From Streptomyces sp. SUK 48 (GTDB lineage Bacteria; Actinomycetota; Actinomycetes; Streptomycetales; Streptomycetaceae): a stretch of 64,000 nt of DNA. How positions within the stretch are numbered: position 1 is the first letter of the stretch; every line of letters starts with the position of its first letter. Positions 21,658-30,898 of this stretch are shown here, piece after piece. Under the pieces are notes generated by a model, which was given only the letters and a program-made list of their open reading frames with translations, was not told where the DNA came from and did not search any database. The translations under genes were made by a program, and so were the position numbers. The DNA is taken from NCBI RefSeq assembly GCF_009650765.1, contig NZ_CP045740.1, forward strand, positions 4,874,001 through 4,938,000, in the 5' to 3' direction.

Positions 21658-22374
21658 ATGACGCGTCTGAAGAGTGGGGCGGTCTGTGCGGTGGTGGTAC
21701 TGGCCGCCGCGACCGGCTGCAAGTCGGGCCAGAACCAGGGGGCTTCGGGCCCCGAACCGAAGAGCGGCGGCGGTGTCGTACTGACCGCCGTGAAGGCACT
21801 GCCCGTCAAGGGCCGTGCGCCGAAGACCGGTTACTCCCGGGAGCGGTTCGGCAGTGCGTGGGCGGACACGGACGCCAACTCCTGCGACACCCGGGACGAC
21901 ATCCTCAAGCGCGACCTGAAGGACGTGAAGTTCACCGGCGGCACCTGCAAGGTCACCTACGGACTGCTGGATCCGGACCCGTACTCCGGCAAGGACATCA
22001 CCTACAAGCGCGGTGCCAGCAAGGTCGACATCGACCATGTCGTCGCCCTCTCGGACGCCTGGCAGAAGGGCGCCAAGTACTGGGACGCCAACAAGCGGAT
22101 CGCGCTGGCCAACGACCCGCTCAACCTCATCGCGGTCGACGCGAGCGCCAACCGCGGCAAGGGCGACGGCGACGCGGCCACCTGGCTGCCGCCGGACAAG
22201 GACTACCGCTGCTCGTACGTGGCGACGCAGGTGGCGGTGAAGAAGAAGTACGGCCTGTGGGTCACCTCCGGCGAGCAGACGGCGATGGAGAAGGTCCTCA
22301 CCGCCTGCCCGAACCAGAAGCTGCCCTCCGGCGGCAACCCGACCGAGGCCCCGGCCCGCTTCAAGGCGCGCTAG
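21658..22374 (+). CDS. Secreted lipoprotein-type HNH endonuclease family protein (DUF1524)
   Basis: 238 residues. The N-terminal signal ends in a lipobox (AAATGC, Cys21), so export and lipid anchoring are likely. The C-terminal domain has the GmrSD-C/DUF1524 HNH pattern: VDIDHVVALSDAWQKGAKYW, then RIALANDPLNLIAVDASANR and GDAATWLPPDKDYRCSYVAT. The family is a metal-dependent nuclease fold, and in Streptomyces such exported members are common. Substrate and role are unproven. It is alone, with terminators on the mfd side and a convergent neighbour. Confidence 0.85.
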   Translation: MTRLKSGAVCAVVVLAAATGCKSGQNQGASGPEPKSGGGVVLTAVKALPVKGRAPKTGYSRERFGSAWADTDANSCDTRDDILKRDLKDVKFTGGTCKVTYGLLDPDPYSGKDITYKRGASKVDIDHVVALSDAWQKGAKYWDANKRIALANDPLNLIAVDASANRGKGDGDAATWLPPDKDYRCSYVATQVAVKKKYGLWVTSGEQTAMEKVLTACPNQKLPSGGNPTEAPARFKAR

Positions 22375-22409
22375 AACCCGTCGAGCCCCGCCGTGCCCGG
22401 AGGCGTTCG

Positions 22410-23522
22410 TCAGCGGACGCGGGGCGGCGGGGCCGGGCGGCCCGCCTTCTCCCAGCCGACGAAGGTGTTGGTGCGGGCGTACACGAACGCCTTGACCGGG
22501 TCGCCGGAGTACGTCCACGGCACACTGCCGACGTACCCGCCGACCGCCCGGAACTGCTCCACCGCCTCCGCGTACCGCTTCTTCTGGAACAGCATCTTGG
22601 CCAGCAGATGCCGTACCAGCGGCAGCCGGTGGTGCCCGGCCGGGACCCGGTCCACGGCGTCCAGGGTGGCATCGATGGCCGCCTCGACGAACGGCTGCGC
22701 GTACACGGGCTCGTCGGGCTCGCGGACGGCGTGCTCGTACAGCGCGTACAGCCGCAGTACGGGCAGCAGGCTGCCGGGCGGGGCGCCGGCCGCGGCCTGC
22801 TCGGCGAACGCGTACATCAGTTCGTGCGAACCGCGCCACTTGGCGCACCAGTACTGAAGGGCGCCGGTGTGGGCGCCGAAGTGGTGCGGGTCGCGCGCGG
22901 CGATCTCGGCCCACAGGGCCCGGAAGTCGTCGTGTCCCCAGCCGAGTCCGAGGGCGATGGTGATCTGCGCGATCCAGGGGCAGGGGTCCTCGGGCGCCCG
23001 CCGCGCGGCGTCCTGGCAGGCGGGCAGCGCCTCGGCCAGCAGCCGGTGGAAGCCGTCGAACTGCTCGGAGGTGGTGTGTTTCGCCAGCTTCGCGCCGCGT
23101 ACCCGGCCCGCGAGCAGGACGAGCGCGTCGGCGTGCACGAGCGCGGCGGACGGGTCGTCGGGGTACTCGGCCCGCCATGCCTTCACCCAGGTGTCGTCCT
23201 CGGCGGCGGCGTGCGCCAGGATGCCGGTGCGGTACCAGCGCAGGTCCCAGTCGCGGCCCGCGCCGGCCAGGTAGCCGGCGGCCCGCCGCCAGTCACCGGC
23301 GAGCGCGGCGGCGGCCACCGCGTCGGCCTCCGGGTCGGGGCCCGCGTATTGCTTGTCGAGCCGCGCGGCGGGCACCAGGCCGTACGCGGCCGCGTCGATG
23401 GTGACCGGCGCCTTGGCCCTCTCCTCGGCCTTCTGGGCGCGCGCCTTGCGGATGTTGCGCGGGATGGTGACGGCCGCGTAGGCGAGGACGCCGACGCCGG
23501 CTATGTCGATCAGGACGTTCAT
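22410..23522 (-). CDS. Hypothetical TPR-like membrane-anchored protein
   Basis: 370 residues. An N-terminal hydrophobic segment (MNVLIDIAGVGVLAYAAVTI, roughly 5-20) is followed by a long helical Ala/Trp-rich region with repeat-like helices (WRRAAGYLAGAGRDWDLRWY; ARDPHHFGAHTGALQYWCAK). This is compatible with a TPR-like solenoid. Its ATG overlaps the stop of the M48 protease gene (ATGA), so translation is coupled and the two products probably act together. No specific function recognised. Confidence 0.75.
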   Translation of the reverse strand: MNVLIDIAGVGVLAYAAVTIPRNIRKARAQKAEERAKAPVTIDAAAYGLVPAARLDKQYAGPDPEADAVAAAALAGDWRRAAGYLAGAGRDWDLRWYRTGILAHAAAEDDTWVKAWRAEYPDDPSAALVHADALVLLAGRVRGAKLAKHTTSEQFDGFHRLLAEALPACQDAARRAPEDPCPWIAQITIALGLGWGHDDFRALWAEIAARDPHHFGAHTGALQYWCAKWRGSHELMYAFAEQAAAGAPPGSLLPVLRLYALYEHAVREPDEPVYAQPFVEAAIDATLDAVDRVPAGHHRLPLVRHLLAKMLFQKKRYAEAVEQFRAVGGYVGSVPWTYSGDPVKAFVYARTNTFVGWEKAGRPAPPPRVR

Positions 23523-25315
23523 ACCGGGTCTTTCGGGTGATCGGGGCCGCCGGGGAAGGCGGGCGGGGAGAGCGGGGCGAGCGGCCGTCGGGCCAGGGTG
23601 TGGGGTGGCCGGGCCAGGGGGTGGGGTGCCGGCCCGGTGCCGTCGGACGGTCCGCGGGCGCCGCCGCGCAGCAGCAGGGTACGCAGGGGCGCGGTCACGG
23701 CCGGTTCGGCGACCGCCCCGTCCAGCGCCTTCGGCAGATCCTCGGTGAACCACGCGGGCGCCGACTGCCGCACCGGCGGCCCGGCCCAGCACAGCTCCCA
23801 CCGGCACAGCCCGGACTCCAGCGCGGTGAGCAGGGCCAGCGGGCGCAGGGCCGAGCGCAACGCCGTACGGGCGAACTCGCGGGCCGCGCGGCCGCTGCTG
23901 TCGGCGGCCTGCGGGGAGCGCGGCAGGCGGGCGGCGAGGTCGGGCAGCAGGCCGTGGTCGAGCAGGTCCAGGAGGTGGTGCAGGGCGGCGGCGCCGGGGG
24001 TGGCCGGGGTACCGGTCAGCCCGGCCATGGCCGCGAGCAGGGGCGCCGCCTGGCGCGCGTACGTCTCCCGGTGCGCCCGCCCGGGCAGTTCGCCCCAGGG
24101 GACCCGGCGTCTGGACAGCGCTTCCGTGCTGAGGGTGGCCTGTTCCAGGTCGGCCAGGAGCCGCTCCGGCGTCCGGAGCAGGGCGGTCGCCGGACGCCGT
24201 ACGGCGGTGGCGGCCCGGCCGTCGCCGGGGAGCGACTCCAGCGCCCTGACGCGGTCGGCCGTGGGCGGGTGGGAGGCGTACGGCGACCGGCCCCCGGCGG
24301 GCTGCTCCGGCAGCGGTTCGCGCACCAGTGCCGTCACCTGCGCCCGGCGGGTGCCGTCCGCGAGCAGCAGGGCGAACCCGCCGTAGAACTGCCCTTCCGG
24401 GGGCAGCAGTCCGGCGTCCCAGCCCAGCAGCGCGTAGTGGTTCAGATAGAGCTCGTCGGCCGCCTCCAGCGCGGGGACGCGGCGCAGGGCGGCGGCCGCG
24501 GTGGCCGGGCCGGCGATCCGGGCGGCGACCAGGTCGGCCGCGTACTCCTGGCGACGGCCGACCGCCTCGGTCAGCCGCAGGCAGAGCTTCGTGTACGCGG
24601 TGAAGACGTAAGCCAGATAGTGGTCCGGGCCCCGCGTGCGGCCCCGCTTCAGGGGCGGCGGCCGGCCCTCCGCGCGGCGCCGGGCGGCCCGCGCGGCGAA
24701 CTCCGTCCGTTCCTCGGCCTCCTCGCGCGCGGCCCGCTCCCTCAGCGTGCCGGTGGTGTGCGCCAGCCGGCCGCGCAGCGCCGCCACCAGGGTGCCCAAC
24801 CGGGTGTCGTGGTGGGCGTAGTGGCCCAGCTCGTGGCCGAGCACGGCGGCCAGCTCGGCCTCGGGCAGGCCCAGCAGCAGGGCCACGCCGAGGAAGAGCC
24901 GCCGCTCGCCCGGGACCAGCCCGAGCCACCGCGCGTCCTCCCGCACCATGGCGACGGCGCCCGGGACGATCCGGATCTCGGCGGGCGGCCGGGTGCGCGC
25001 CTGCTCGGCCAGCCGCCGCACGTGCTCCCACAGCTCCGGCTGCTCCCGCGGTGTCGGCGAGAGCCCCGGCGGCCCCTCCCGGTCCTCCCTGGGCCGCCGG
25101 CTGAGCACGACGACCCGCAGCACGCACCAGGCGACGGCCAGCGAGCCGAGGCAGCCCTCGACGGTGACGACGGTGAACGTGCCCTCGGTCAGGACGACGT
25201 CCAGGGCCGCCATGGCGGCGAGGAGCAGCAGGGCCGGCAGGTAGAACCCGAGCAGCAGGCCGAGGGCGAGCGCGGCCCGCAGGGCGGCTCCCGGGCCGGC
25301 GGGACGCGGAGGCAT
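23519..25315 (-). CDS. M48-family membrane metalloprotease
   Basis: About 598 residues. Two hydrophobic segments near the N-terminus (about 15-70) are followed by the zinc motif AAVLGHELGHYAHHDTRLGT (HExxH) and a downstream Glu-containing stretch AVGRRQEYAADLVAARIAG that supplies the third ligand. The C-terminal half has VRALESLPGDGR and is otherwise family-specific. It resembles HtpX/Ste24-type peptidases. The ATG at 25315 is preferred over an in-frame GTG two codons upstream, because GAAGGG is better spaced for it. Middle gene of a lipoprotein-protease-hypothetical operon. Confidence 0.85.
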   Translation of the reverse strand: MPPRPAGPGAALRAALALGLLLGFYLPALLLLAAMAALDVVLTEGTFTVVTVEGCLGSLAVAWCVLRVVVLSRRPREDREGPPGLSPTPREQPELWEHVRRLAEQARTRPPAEIRIVPGAVAMVREDARWLGLVPGERRLFLGVALLLGLPEAELAAVLGHELGHYAHHDTRLGTLVAALRGRLAHTTGTLRERAAREEAEERTEFAARAARRRAEGRPPPLKRGRTRGPDHYLAYVFTAYTKLCLRLTEAVGRRQEYAADLVAARIAGPATAAAALRRVPALEAADELYLNHYALLGWDAGLLPPEGQFYGGFALLLADGTRRAQVTALVREPLPEQPAGGRSPYASHPPTADRVRALESLPGDGRAATAVRRPATALLRTPERLLADLEQATLSTEALSRRRVPWGELPGRAHRETYARQAAPLLAAMAGLTGTPATPGAAALHHLLDLLDHGLLPDLAARLPRSPQAADSSGRAAREFARTALRSALRPLALLTALESGLCRWELCWAGPPVRQSAPAWFTEDLPKALDGAVAEPAVTAPLRTLLLRGGARGPSDGTGPAPHPLARPPHTLARRPLAPLSPPAFPGGPDHPKDPV

Positions 25316-25349
25316 CGGCACCCTTCGAGGAGGACGGTGGGCGGTGCCG

Positions 25350-26056
25350 CTACTTCTTCAGAGCGGTGAGGAGCGTCGTCGTCAGCTTCTTCGCGGAGGC
25401 GGCGCCGTCGTCGGTGCCCGCGGTGGAGAGCACGGTGACCACGGAGCTGCCGGAGCGGGCCGCGATCAGGGTGGTGCCGTTCTGCCACTTCCCGCTCGTC
25501 AGGGTCATCGTGTACGCCTCGTCGCCGAGCCCGGCGACGGCCTTGCCGGCGACCTTCACCCTGGCGTGCGCGTCGGTGTCCGTGAACGTGGCGCACCGGG
25601 CGGCGACGGCCTCGATCTGCTGCATCGCGTCCTTCGCCTGGGCGACCGGGAACTCGTCGATCTCCTGGGCGATCTCCTCGGTCTTCTGCGCGTTCACATA
25701 GTCGTTCTGCGCGAACGAGGAGCTGTTCTGGTAGCCGGTCACCTGGATCCAGGACGTGCTCTCCAGATTGACGCAGTCCGGCTTCGCGGTCTTGCGGGCG
25801 GACGTGGAGAGCAGCTTGGCGCCGCTGTCGGCGGTGTTGTCGCCCTCGACGGTGTACCCGGCCGGGAAGGCGGAGGCGGGGGCGAGCAGCTTCGTCAGCT
25901 GCGTGCCCGTGCGCAGACCGGCGTTCGGGTCCTTCGCCCTGGTCTTCTGGGTGCTCGGGCGGAGGCGTCCGTGGAGCCGGTGGAGCAGGCGGTGAGGGCC
26001 AGGGGCAGAGCCGCGGCGACGGCGAGCAGCGTGGCGGCACGGGACGAGAGACGCAT
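25350..26056 (-). pseudogene. Lipoprotein gene with apparent single-base frameshift
   Basis: The minus strand from the ATG at 26056 reads MRLSSRAATLLAVAAALPLA, LTAC (lipobox Cys24), STGSTDASA, then loses frame. The body continues in another frame as STQKTRAKDPNAG to TTTLLTALKK at 25350. Adding one C to the CCC run (GGG at 25957-25959 on the plus strand) gives a seamless ...STDASAPSTQKTRAK... protein of about 235 residues. The body looks like an exported ligand-binding or sensor-type domain of unknown function. Either a real disruption or a sequencing error. First gene of the M48 operon, 34 bases upstream of the protease. Confidence 0.75.
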
Positions 26057-26173
26057 GACAGTCCTTCAGGGCTGGTGGAACGGAGAAGTGCGTACGGCGA
26101 GCGGTGTGCCGTACCGCGTCCGGCGCGAGGGCCGAACGGATGAGCGTTCGCTGGGTCAATAACAGCAGAGCGT

Positions 26174-26196
26174 GTGAACCGAGTCAACATGTTCAC
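26174..26196. promoter_or_regulatory. Inverted repeat in the lipoprotein/methylase divergent region
   Basis: GTGAAC-N11-GTTCAC between two divergent genes. It overlaps a Rex-like 16-mer (AGTCAACATGTTCACG, 11 of 16 positions matching TGTGAACGCGTTCACA). The regulator is unknown. Confidence 0.3.
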
Positions 26197-26283
26197 GGGG
26201 TTCGGCAACGAACACGCCGTGAATGCAGGGATCTTGTGTACGCCGGTATGCTCGGCGCAAACGGGACGAGGGGAGCGGGGCCG

Positions 26284-28505
26284 GTGCAGGATCAGGCGAC
26301 AGAGGTGACCGCGGCCGGCATCGCGCGGCTCGCCGGAGTGGGCCGGGCCGCCGTCAGCAACTGGCGCCGCCGGCACGCCGATTTCCCCAAGCCGGTCGGG
26401 GGCACCGAGACCAGCCCCTCCTTCGCGCTCGCCGAGGTCGAGGCGTGGCTGCGCAAGCAGGGGAAACTCGCCGAAGTCCCGTTGCGCGAAAGGGTCTGGC
26501 AGCAGCTCGCCGGGCATCCCGAGGGCCCGCTCACCGCGCTGGTGCACGCCGGGTGCGCGCTGCTGCTGATCCATGAGCGCCCCACCGTCTGGCTGGCGGC
26601 GAGCGCGGGCTCCGACGAGCGCCTCGCCCGGCTGCTGCCGGGCGCGCTGGCGCAGGCGCTGACCCCGCGGCTCGGGGAGCTGACGGGGGTGCTGCTGCCC
26701 GGGACCGGGGCATCGGCTGATGTGAACACGTCGGACGCTTCTCGGGCGGCGGACAGGGGATCGACCGCCCCGGGTGTGAACACCCCGCCGACCGCCCCCG
26801 GTGTGAACACCCCCGACACCCCCGACACCGCCGACACCCCCGACACCTCCGCCGCCCCCGACGTGCCGGATTCCTCCGGCACCCCGGACACCCCGTCCCC
26901 CCCGTCACCGTTCCTCCCCTCCGTCCCCTCCTGCGCGGTGCCGCCGAACTCGCCGCCGAGGCGGGGGCGCGGCAGGCGTTCGAGTTCCTGCTGGGCCGGC
27001 ATCTGGACGCCAACCCCCGCCAGTACACGCTCACCCCGTCCGAACTCGCCGCCCTCATGGCCGACCTGGCCGGCCCCGCCCGCACCGTCCTGGACCCGGC
27101 CTGCGGCACCGGCGCCCTGCTGCGCGCCGTGGACACCCGCCCCGAACAGTGGCTGCACGCCCAGGACAGCGCCCCCGACCTGGCCGCGCTCACCGCGCTG
27201 CGGCTCGCGCTGCACTCGCGCGCCGGTGTGCGCGCCGCCGCCGGGGACACCCTGCGCGCCGACGCCTTCCCGGAGCTGCGGGCCGACGCCGTGCTGTGCC
27301 ACCCGCCGTTCAACGAGCGCAACTGGGGCCACGACGAACTCGCCTACGACCCCCGCTGGGAGTACGGCTTCCCGGCGCGCACCGAGTCCGAGCTGGCCTG
27401 GGTGCAGCACGCCCTGGCCCGGCTCACCGAGGGCGGCACGGCCGTCCTGCTGATGCCCCCGGCCGCCGCCTCCCGCCGCTCCGGGCGCCGGATCCGCGCC
27501 GATCTGCTGCGCCGGGGCGCGCTGCGGGCGGTGCTCGCGCTCCCGGTCGGGGCCGCGCCGCCGTACAACATCCCCCTGCACGTGTGGGTGCTGCGCAGGC
27601 CCGAGCGGAACCCGGCCTCGCCCGAGGTGCTGCTCATGGACACCGGGCGGTTCGCCGGGGAGGGGCGCGGCGGCCCGGACTGGGCGGCGGTCCGCGAGGC
27701 CGTCCTGGACGCCTGGCGCGCCTTCACCCGCGCGGGCCGGCCGGCCGAGCGGCCGGGCCTCGCCCGTTCGGTGCCGGTCATCGAACTCCTCGACGACGAC
27801 GTGGACCTGGCGCCCGCCCGCCATCTGCCGCCGCCCGCCGTCGCCGACGGCGCCGAGCAGCTGGCCGCGGTGCGCGAGCGCCTCGGCGAGACCCTGCGCC
27901 TGACCACCGACCTCACCCCGCCGCCCGCCGCCCCGGCCCCGCCCGTGCGCCGGCCGCTCACCACCATCGGTGAACTGGCGCGCGCCGGCGCACTGGTGAT
28001 GCGCACCGGGGGCAACGGCGGCCACGCGCGGCTGCCCGTGCTCACCGACACCGACGTCCTCTCGGCGGCCGCGCCCTCGGGCACGCTGCCCGAGAGCGAC
28101 GAGGAGGCCGTGCTGACCGAGCCGGGCGACGTCGTCGTACCCGTACTCGGCGGCGGCTCCGTGGCGCGTGTGATCGAGGAGGCGACGGCGGGCGCCGTCC
28201 TGGGGCGCAGTCTCGTCCTCCTGCGCCCCGATCCCACGGCGCTCGACCCCTGGTTCCTCGCCGGGTTCCTGCGCGGCACCGCCAACAACCGGCAGGCCAG
28301 CAGCTACGCCTCCACCGCCACCCGGCTCGATGTGCGCCGCCTCCAGCTGCCCCGGCTGCCGCTCGCGGAACAGCGGCGCTACGGCGCCCGGTTCCAGGCC
28401 CTGGACGAGTTCGAGCGGGCCCTGCGGCACGCGAGCCGGCTCGGCGACCAGCTGGTGCGCGGGATGTACGACGGCCTCACGGACGGCACCGTCGCCCCCG
28501 GCTGA
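26284..28505 (+). pseudogene. N-6 DNA methylase with N-terminal HTH and S-like C-terminus, split at a C7 tract
   Basis: Frame one starts at GTG 26284 (GAGGGGAG upstream): ATEVTAAGIARLAGVGRAAV, an HTH/MerR-like head, then a Thr/Pro/Asp-rich linker up to about 26900. Frame two carries LDPACGTGALLRAVD (motif I), AVLCHPPFNERNWG (motif IV as HPPF) and a C-terminal part like a type I specificity subunit (RLQLPRLPLAEQRRYG). Adding one C to the C7 run at 26897-26903 joins both frames into one protein of about 740 residues. No restriction gene is adjacent. Phase variation, decay or sequencing error are all possible. Confidence 0.8.
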
Positions 28506-28605
28506 TCCCTGACAACGGTTTGATACATCCCGGAGGTGTTGTCGGCGCCGGGCCATATGCTCGATCCACACGTCGGTTCCAGGACTTCGGGCAACAGGAG
28601 CAGCC

Positions 28606-29268
28606 ATGCACGGCCACGGCCACGGACAGCCGGCCAAGAGGCCGCCGCACCTCGCGGTGCTGGTCCTGCTGCGCGTGCTGTTCGTGGCGGCCGGCTTCCT
28701 CAGCATCGGCTTCCTGGCCTGGGCGATGCTGCTGCGGCTGGCCGCCGTCACCCGCCGGCCCCTGGACTGGGGCCTGTTCGTGACCGCGCTGTTCATCGAC
28801 GTCACCAGCATCGTCCTGGTGGGGAACGATCCGTCCGAGGACGCGTCGGGCACCGGCGGCACCCTGGGCATGTTCCTGGTGCTCGTCACGCTGGTCTCCG
28901 TGACCACGTACTACCTCATCGCGGAGATACGCCATTACGGGCGCCGCGCACGGGAGTTCGAGGCCCGGTCCACCTCGGCACCGGCGTACGGATACCCGGG
29001 CCCGGCTGTCCCGTCGTACGCCGCGCCCGTCCTGTCCGCCATGCCCGCCGCCCCCGCCCTGCCCGGCCCGCACACCCCGCCCCCGGCGGCCCCGCACACC
29101 CCCGTGCCCGGCCCGCCGCCCATCGCCCCGCCCCCGCACCGCCCCGCCCCCGCGCGCATCGACCAGGTGCGGGCCGAGCTGGACGAACTCAGCGACTACC
29201 TGCGCAAGCACGACGGGCAGCAGGACGGACAGCGCGACGGCCGGCCCGAGGGCGGAAGCGGAAGGTGA
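28606..29268 (+). CDS. Small membrane protein with Pro-rich cytoplasmic tail
   Basis: 220 residues. Three hydrophobic segments (about 17-45, 58-70 and 90-110: VLVLLRVLFVAAGFLSIGFL, GMFLVLVTLVSVTTYYLIAE) are followed by a Pro/Ala tail and a short helical ARIDQVRAELDELSDYLRKH near the end. No known family recognised. The stop overlaps or abuts the kinase start, so it is likely co-translated with the Ser/Thr kinase and may be its membrane partner (inference). Confidence 0.75.
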   Translation: MHGHGHGQPAKRPPHLAVLVLLRVLFVAAGFLSIGFLAWAMLLRLAAVTRRPLDWGLFVTALFIDVTSIVLVGNDPSEDASGTGGTLGMFLVLVTLVSVTTYYLIAEIRHYGRRAREFEARSTSAPAYGYPGPAVPSYAAPVLSAMPAAPALPGPHTPPPAAPHTPVPGPPPIAPPPHRPAPARIDQVRAELDELSDYLRKHDGQQDGQRDGRPEGGSGR

Positions 29269-29270
29269 CC

Positions 29271-30800
29271 GTGGCGACAGGACGTCTCGTCGCCGGCCGC
29301 TACGAACTCTCCACCCTCATCGGCCAGGGCGGCATGGGCCAGGTGTGGACGGCGTACGACCAGCGGCTCGACCGGCGCGTGGCCGTGAAGCTGCTGCGCC
29401 CCGACAAGGTCGCGGGCCAGGAGGCCGACGAGCTGCGCCGCCGCTTCGAGCGCGAGTGCCGGGTGACCGCCCAGGTCGACCACCTCGGCCTGGTCACCGT
29501 GCACGACGCGGGCAGCGAGGGCGAGGAGCTGTTCCTCGTCATGCAGTACGTGGACGGCGCCGACCTCTCCGACCACCTCGCCGAGCACGACCCCTACCCC
29601 TGGCCCTGGGCGGTCGCGGTGGCCGCCCAGCTGTGCGCCGTGCTCAGCGCGGTGCACGCCGTGCCGATCGTGCACCGCGACCTCAAGCCCCGCAATGTGA
29701 TGGTCAAGCAGGACGGCCTGGTCACCGTGCTCGACCTGGGCGTGGCCTCCGTCATGGACACCGACACCACCCGGCTCACCCACACCGGCTCCCCGATCGG
29801 CTCGCCCGCCTACATGGCGCCCGAGCAGGCGATGGGCGGCGCGGTCGGCCCGTACACCGACCTGTACGCGCTCGGGGTGCTGCTGCACGAACTGCTCAGC
29901 GGCGACGTGCCGTTCACCGGCGCCACCGCGCTCGGCGTGCTGCACCGGCACCTGTACGAGCCGCCGCTGCCGGTGCGCCGGATCCGCCCCGAGGTCCCGG
30001 AGGCGCTGGAGAGCCTGGTGCTGCGCCTGCTCGCCAAGGACCCGCAGCACCGGCCGGCCTCCGCGCAGGAGGTGTACGAGCACCTGGCACCGCTGCTGCC
30101 CGCCCGCGGCATGCCCAGCGGAGCGCCCCTGGACCCCACCCGCCCCTTCCTGCGCCCGCACGCCCCCTGGCCCGACCGGGCGCGCACCCCCGCGCCGCAA
30201 CCGGCCCCCGCCGCACCGGTGGCCCCGGCGGCCGGCAAACCCGATGTCGCCGCCGCCGTCGACGAGGTCAAACGCCTGCTGGGGGAGGGCCGGATCACCC
30301 AGGCCGTCGACATCCTGGGCGCGATCCTGCCCGCCGCGGCCGAACAGCACGGCGCGCACTCCCCGGTGGTGCGCACCCTGCGCAAGCAGTACGCGGCGAC
30401 CCTCATGGACGACGGCCAGTACCGGCGCGCCCTGCCCGAACTGCGCCGGCTCGCCGACGAACGCGCCGCCGAGGCCGGCCAGGCCGACCCGGCGTCCCTG
30501 CGCTTCCGCTACGACGCCGCGCAATGCCTCGAACAGCTGGGTGAACCGGCGGCGGCGCTCGCCGAGTACCGCGCCCTGCTGCCGTACTACGAGAACCAGT
30601 ACGTGTCCGGTGATCCGCAGCAGGCCCACGAGGTGCGCCGGCGCATCGGCCATCTGCTGCTCGCCCTCGGCGACCGGCCCGCCGCGCACGACACCCTCGC
30701 CCGCCTGGTGCTGGACGTGGAACGCCTCGGCGGCCCCGGCCACCCGATGGCCGTCGAGATCCGCCGCACCCTGCACTGGCTGGGCCAGGTGCGCGGCTAG
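29271..30800 (+). CDS. Ser/Thr protein kinase with C-terminal TPR-like region
   Basis: About 509 residues. The PknB-type kinase domain (about 10-275) has glycine loop LIGQGGMGQVW, ATP-binding VAVKLLRP (Lys40), catalytic loop IVHRDLKPRNVM, DLG in place of DFG (VLDLGVAS) and SPAYMAPEQA. A Pro-rich linker (about 290-325) leads to helical repeats resembling TPRs (YRRALPELRRLADERAAEAG; EYRALLPYYENQYVSGDPQQ). No TM segment, so cytosolic. The start is GTG 29271 or the GTG two codons earlier. Confidence 0.88.
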   Translation: MATGRLVAGRYELSTLIGQGGMGQVWTAYDQRLDRRVAVKLLRPDKVAGQEADELRRRFERECRVTAQVDHLGLVTVHDAGSEGEELFLVMQYVDGADLSDHLAEHDPYPWPWAVAVAAQLCAVLSAVHAVPIVHRDLKPRNVMVKQDGLVTVLDLGVASVMDTDTTRLTHTGSPIGSPAYMAPEQAMGGAVGPYTDLYALGVLLHELLSGDVPFTGATALGVLHRHLYEPPLPVRRIRPEVPEALESLVLRLLAKDPQHRPASAQEVYEHLAPLLPARGMPSGAPLDPTRPFLRPHAPWPDRARTPAPQPAPAAPVAPAAGKPDVAAAVDEVKRLLGEGRITQAVDILGAILPAAAEQHGAHSPVVRTLRKQYAATLMDDGQYRRALPELRRLADERAAEAGQADPASLRFRYDAAQCLEQLGEPAAALAEYRALLPYYENQYVSGDPQQAHEVRRRIGHLLLALGDRPAAHDTLARLVLDVERLGGPGHPMAVEIRRTLHWLGQVRG

Positions 30801-30898
30801 AGTCATCCGGCCGCATCCGGCCATGCGCACAGACATCGCACAGACATCGCACAGACACCGCACGGACTTCGCGCGGAGAACCCTCAGAGGTGGGCACC

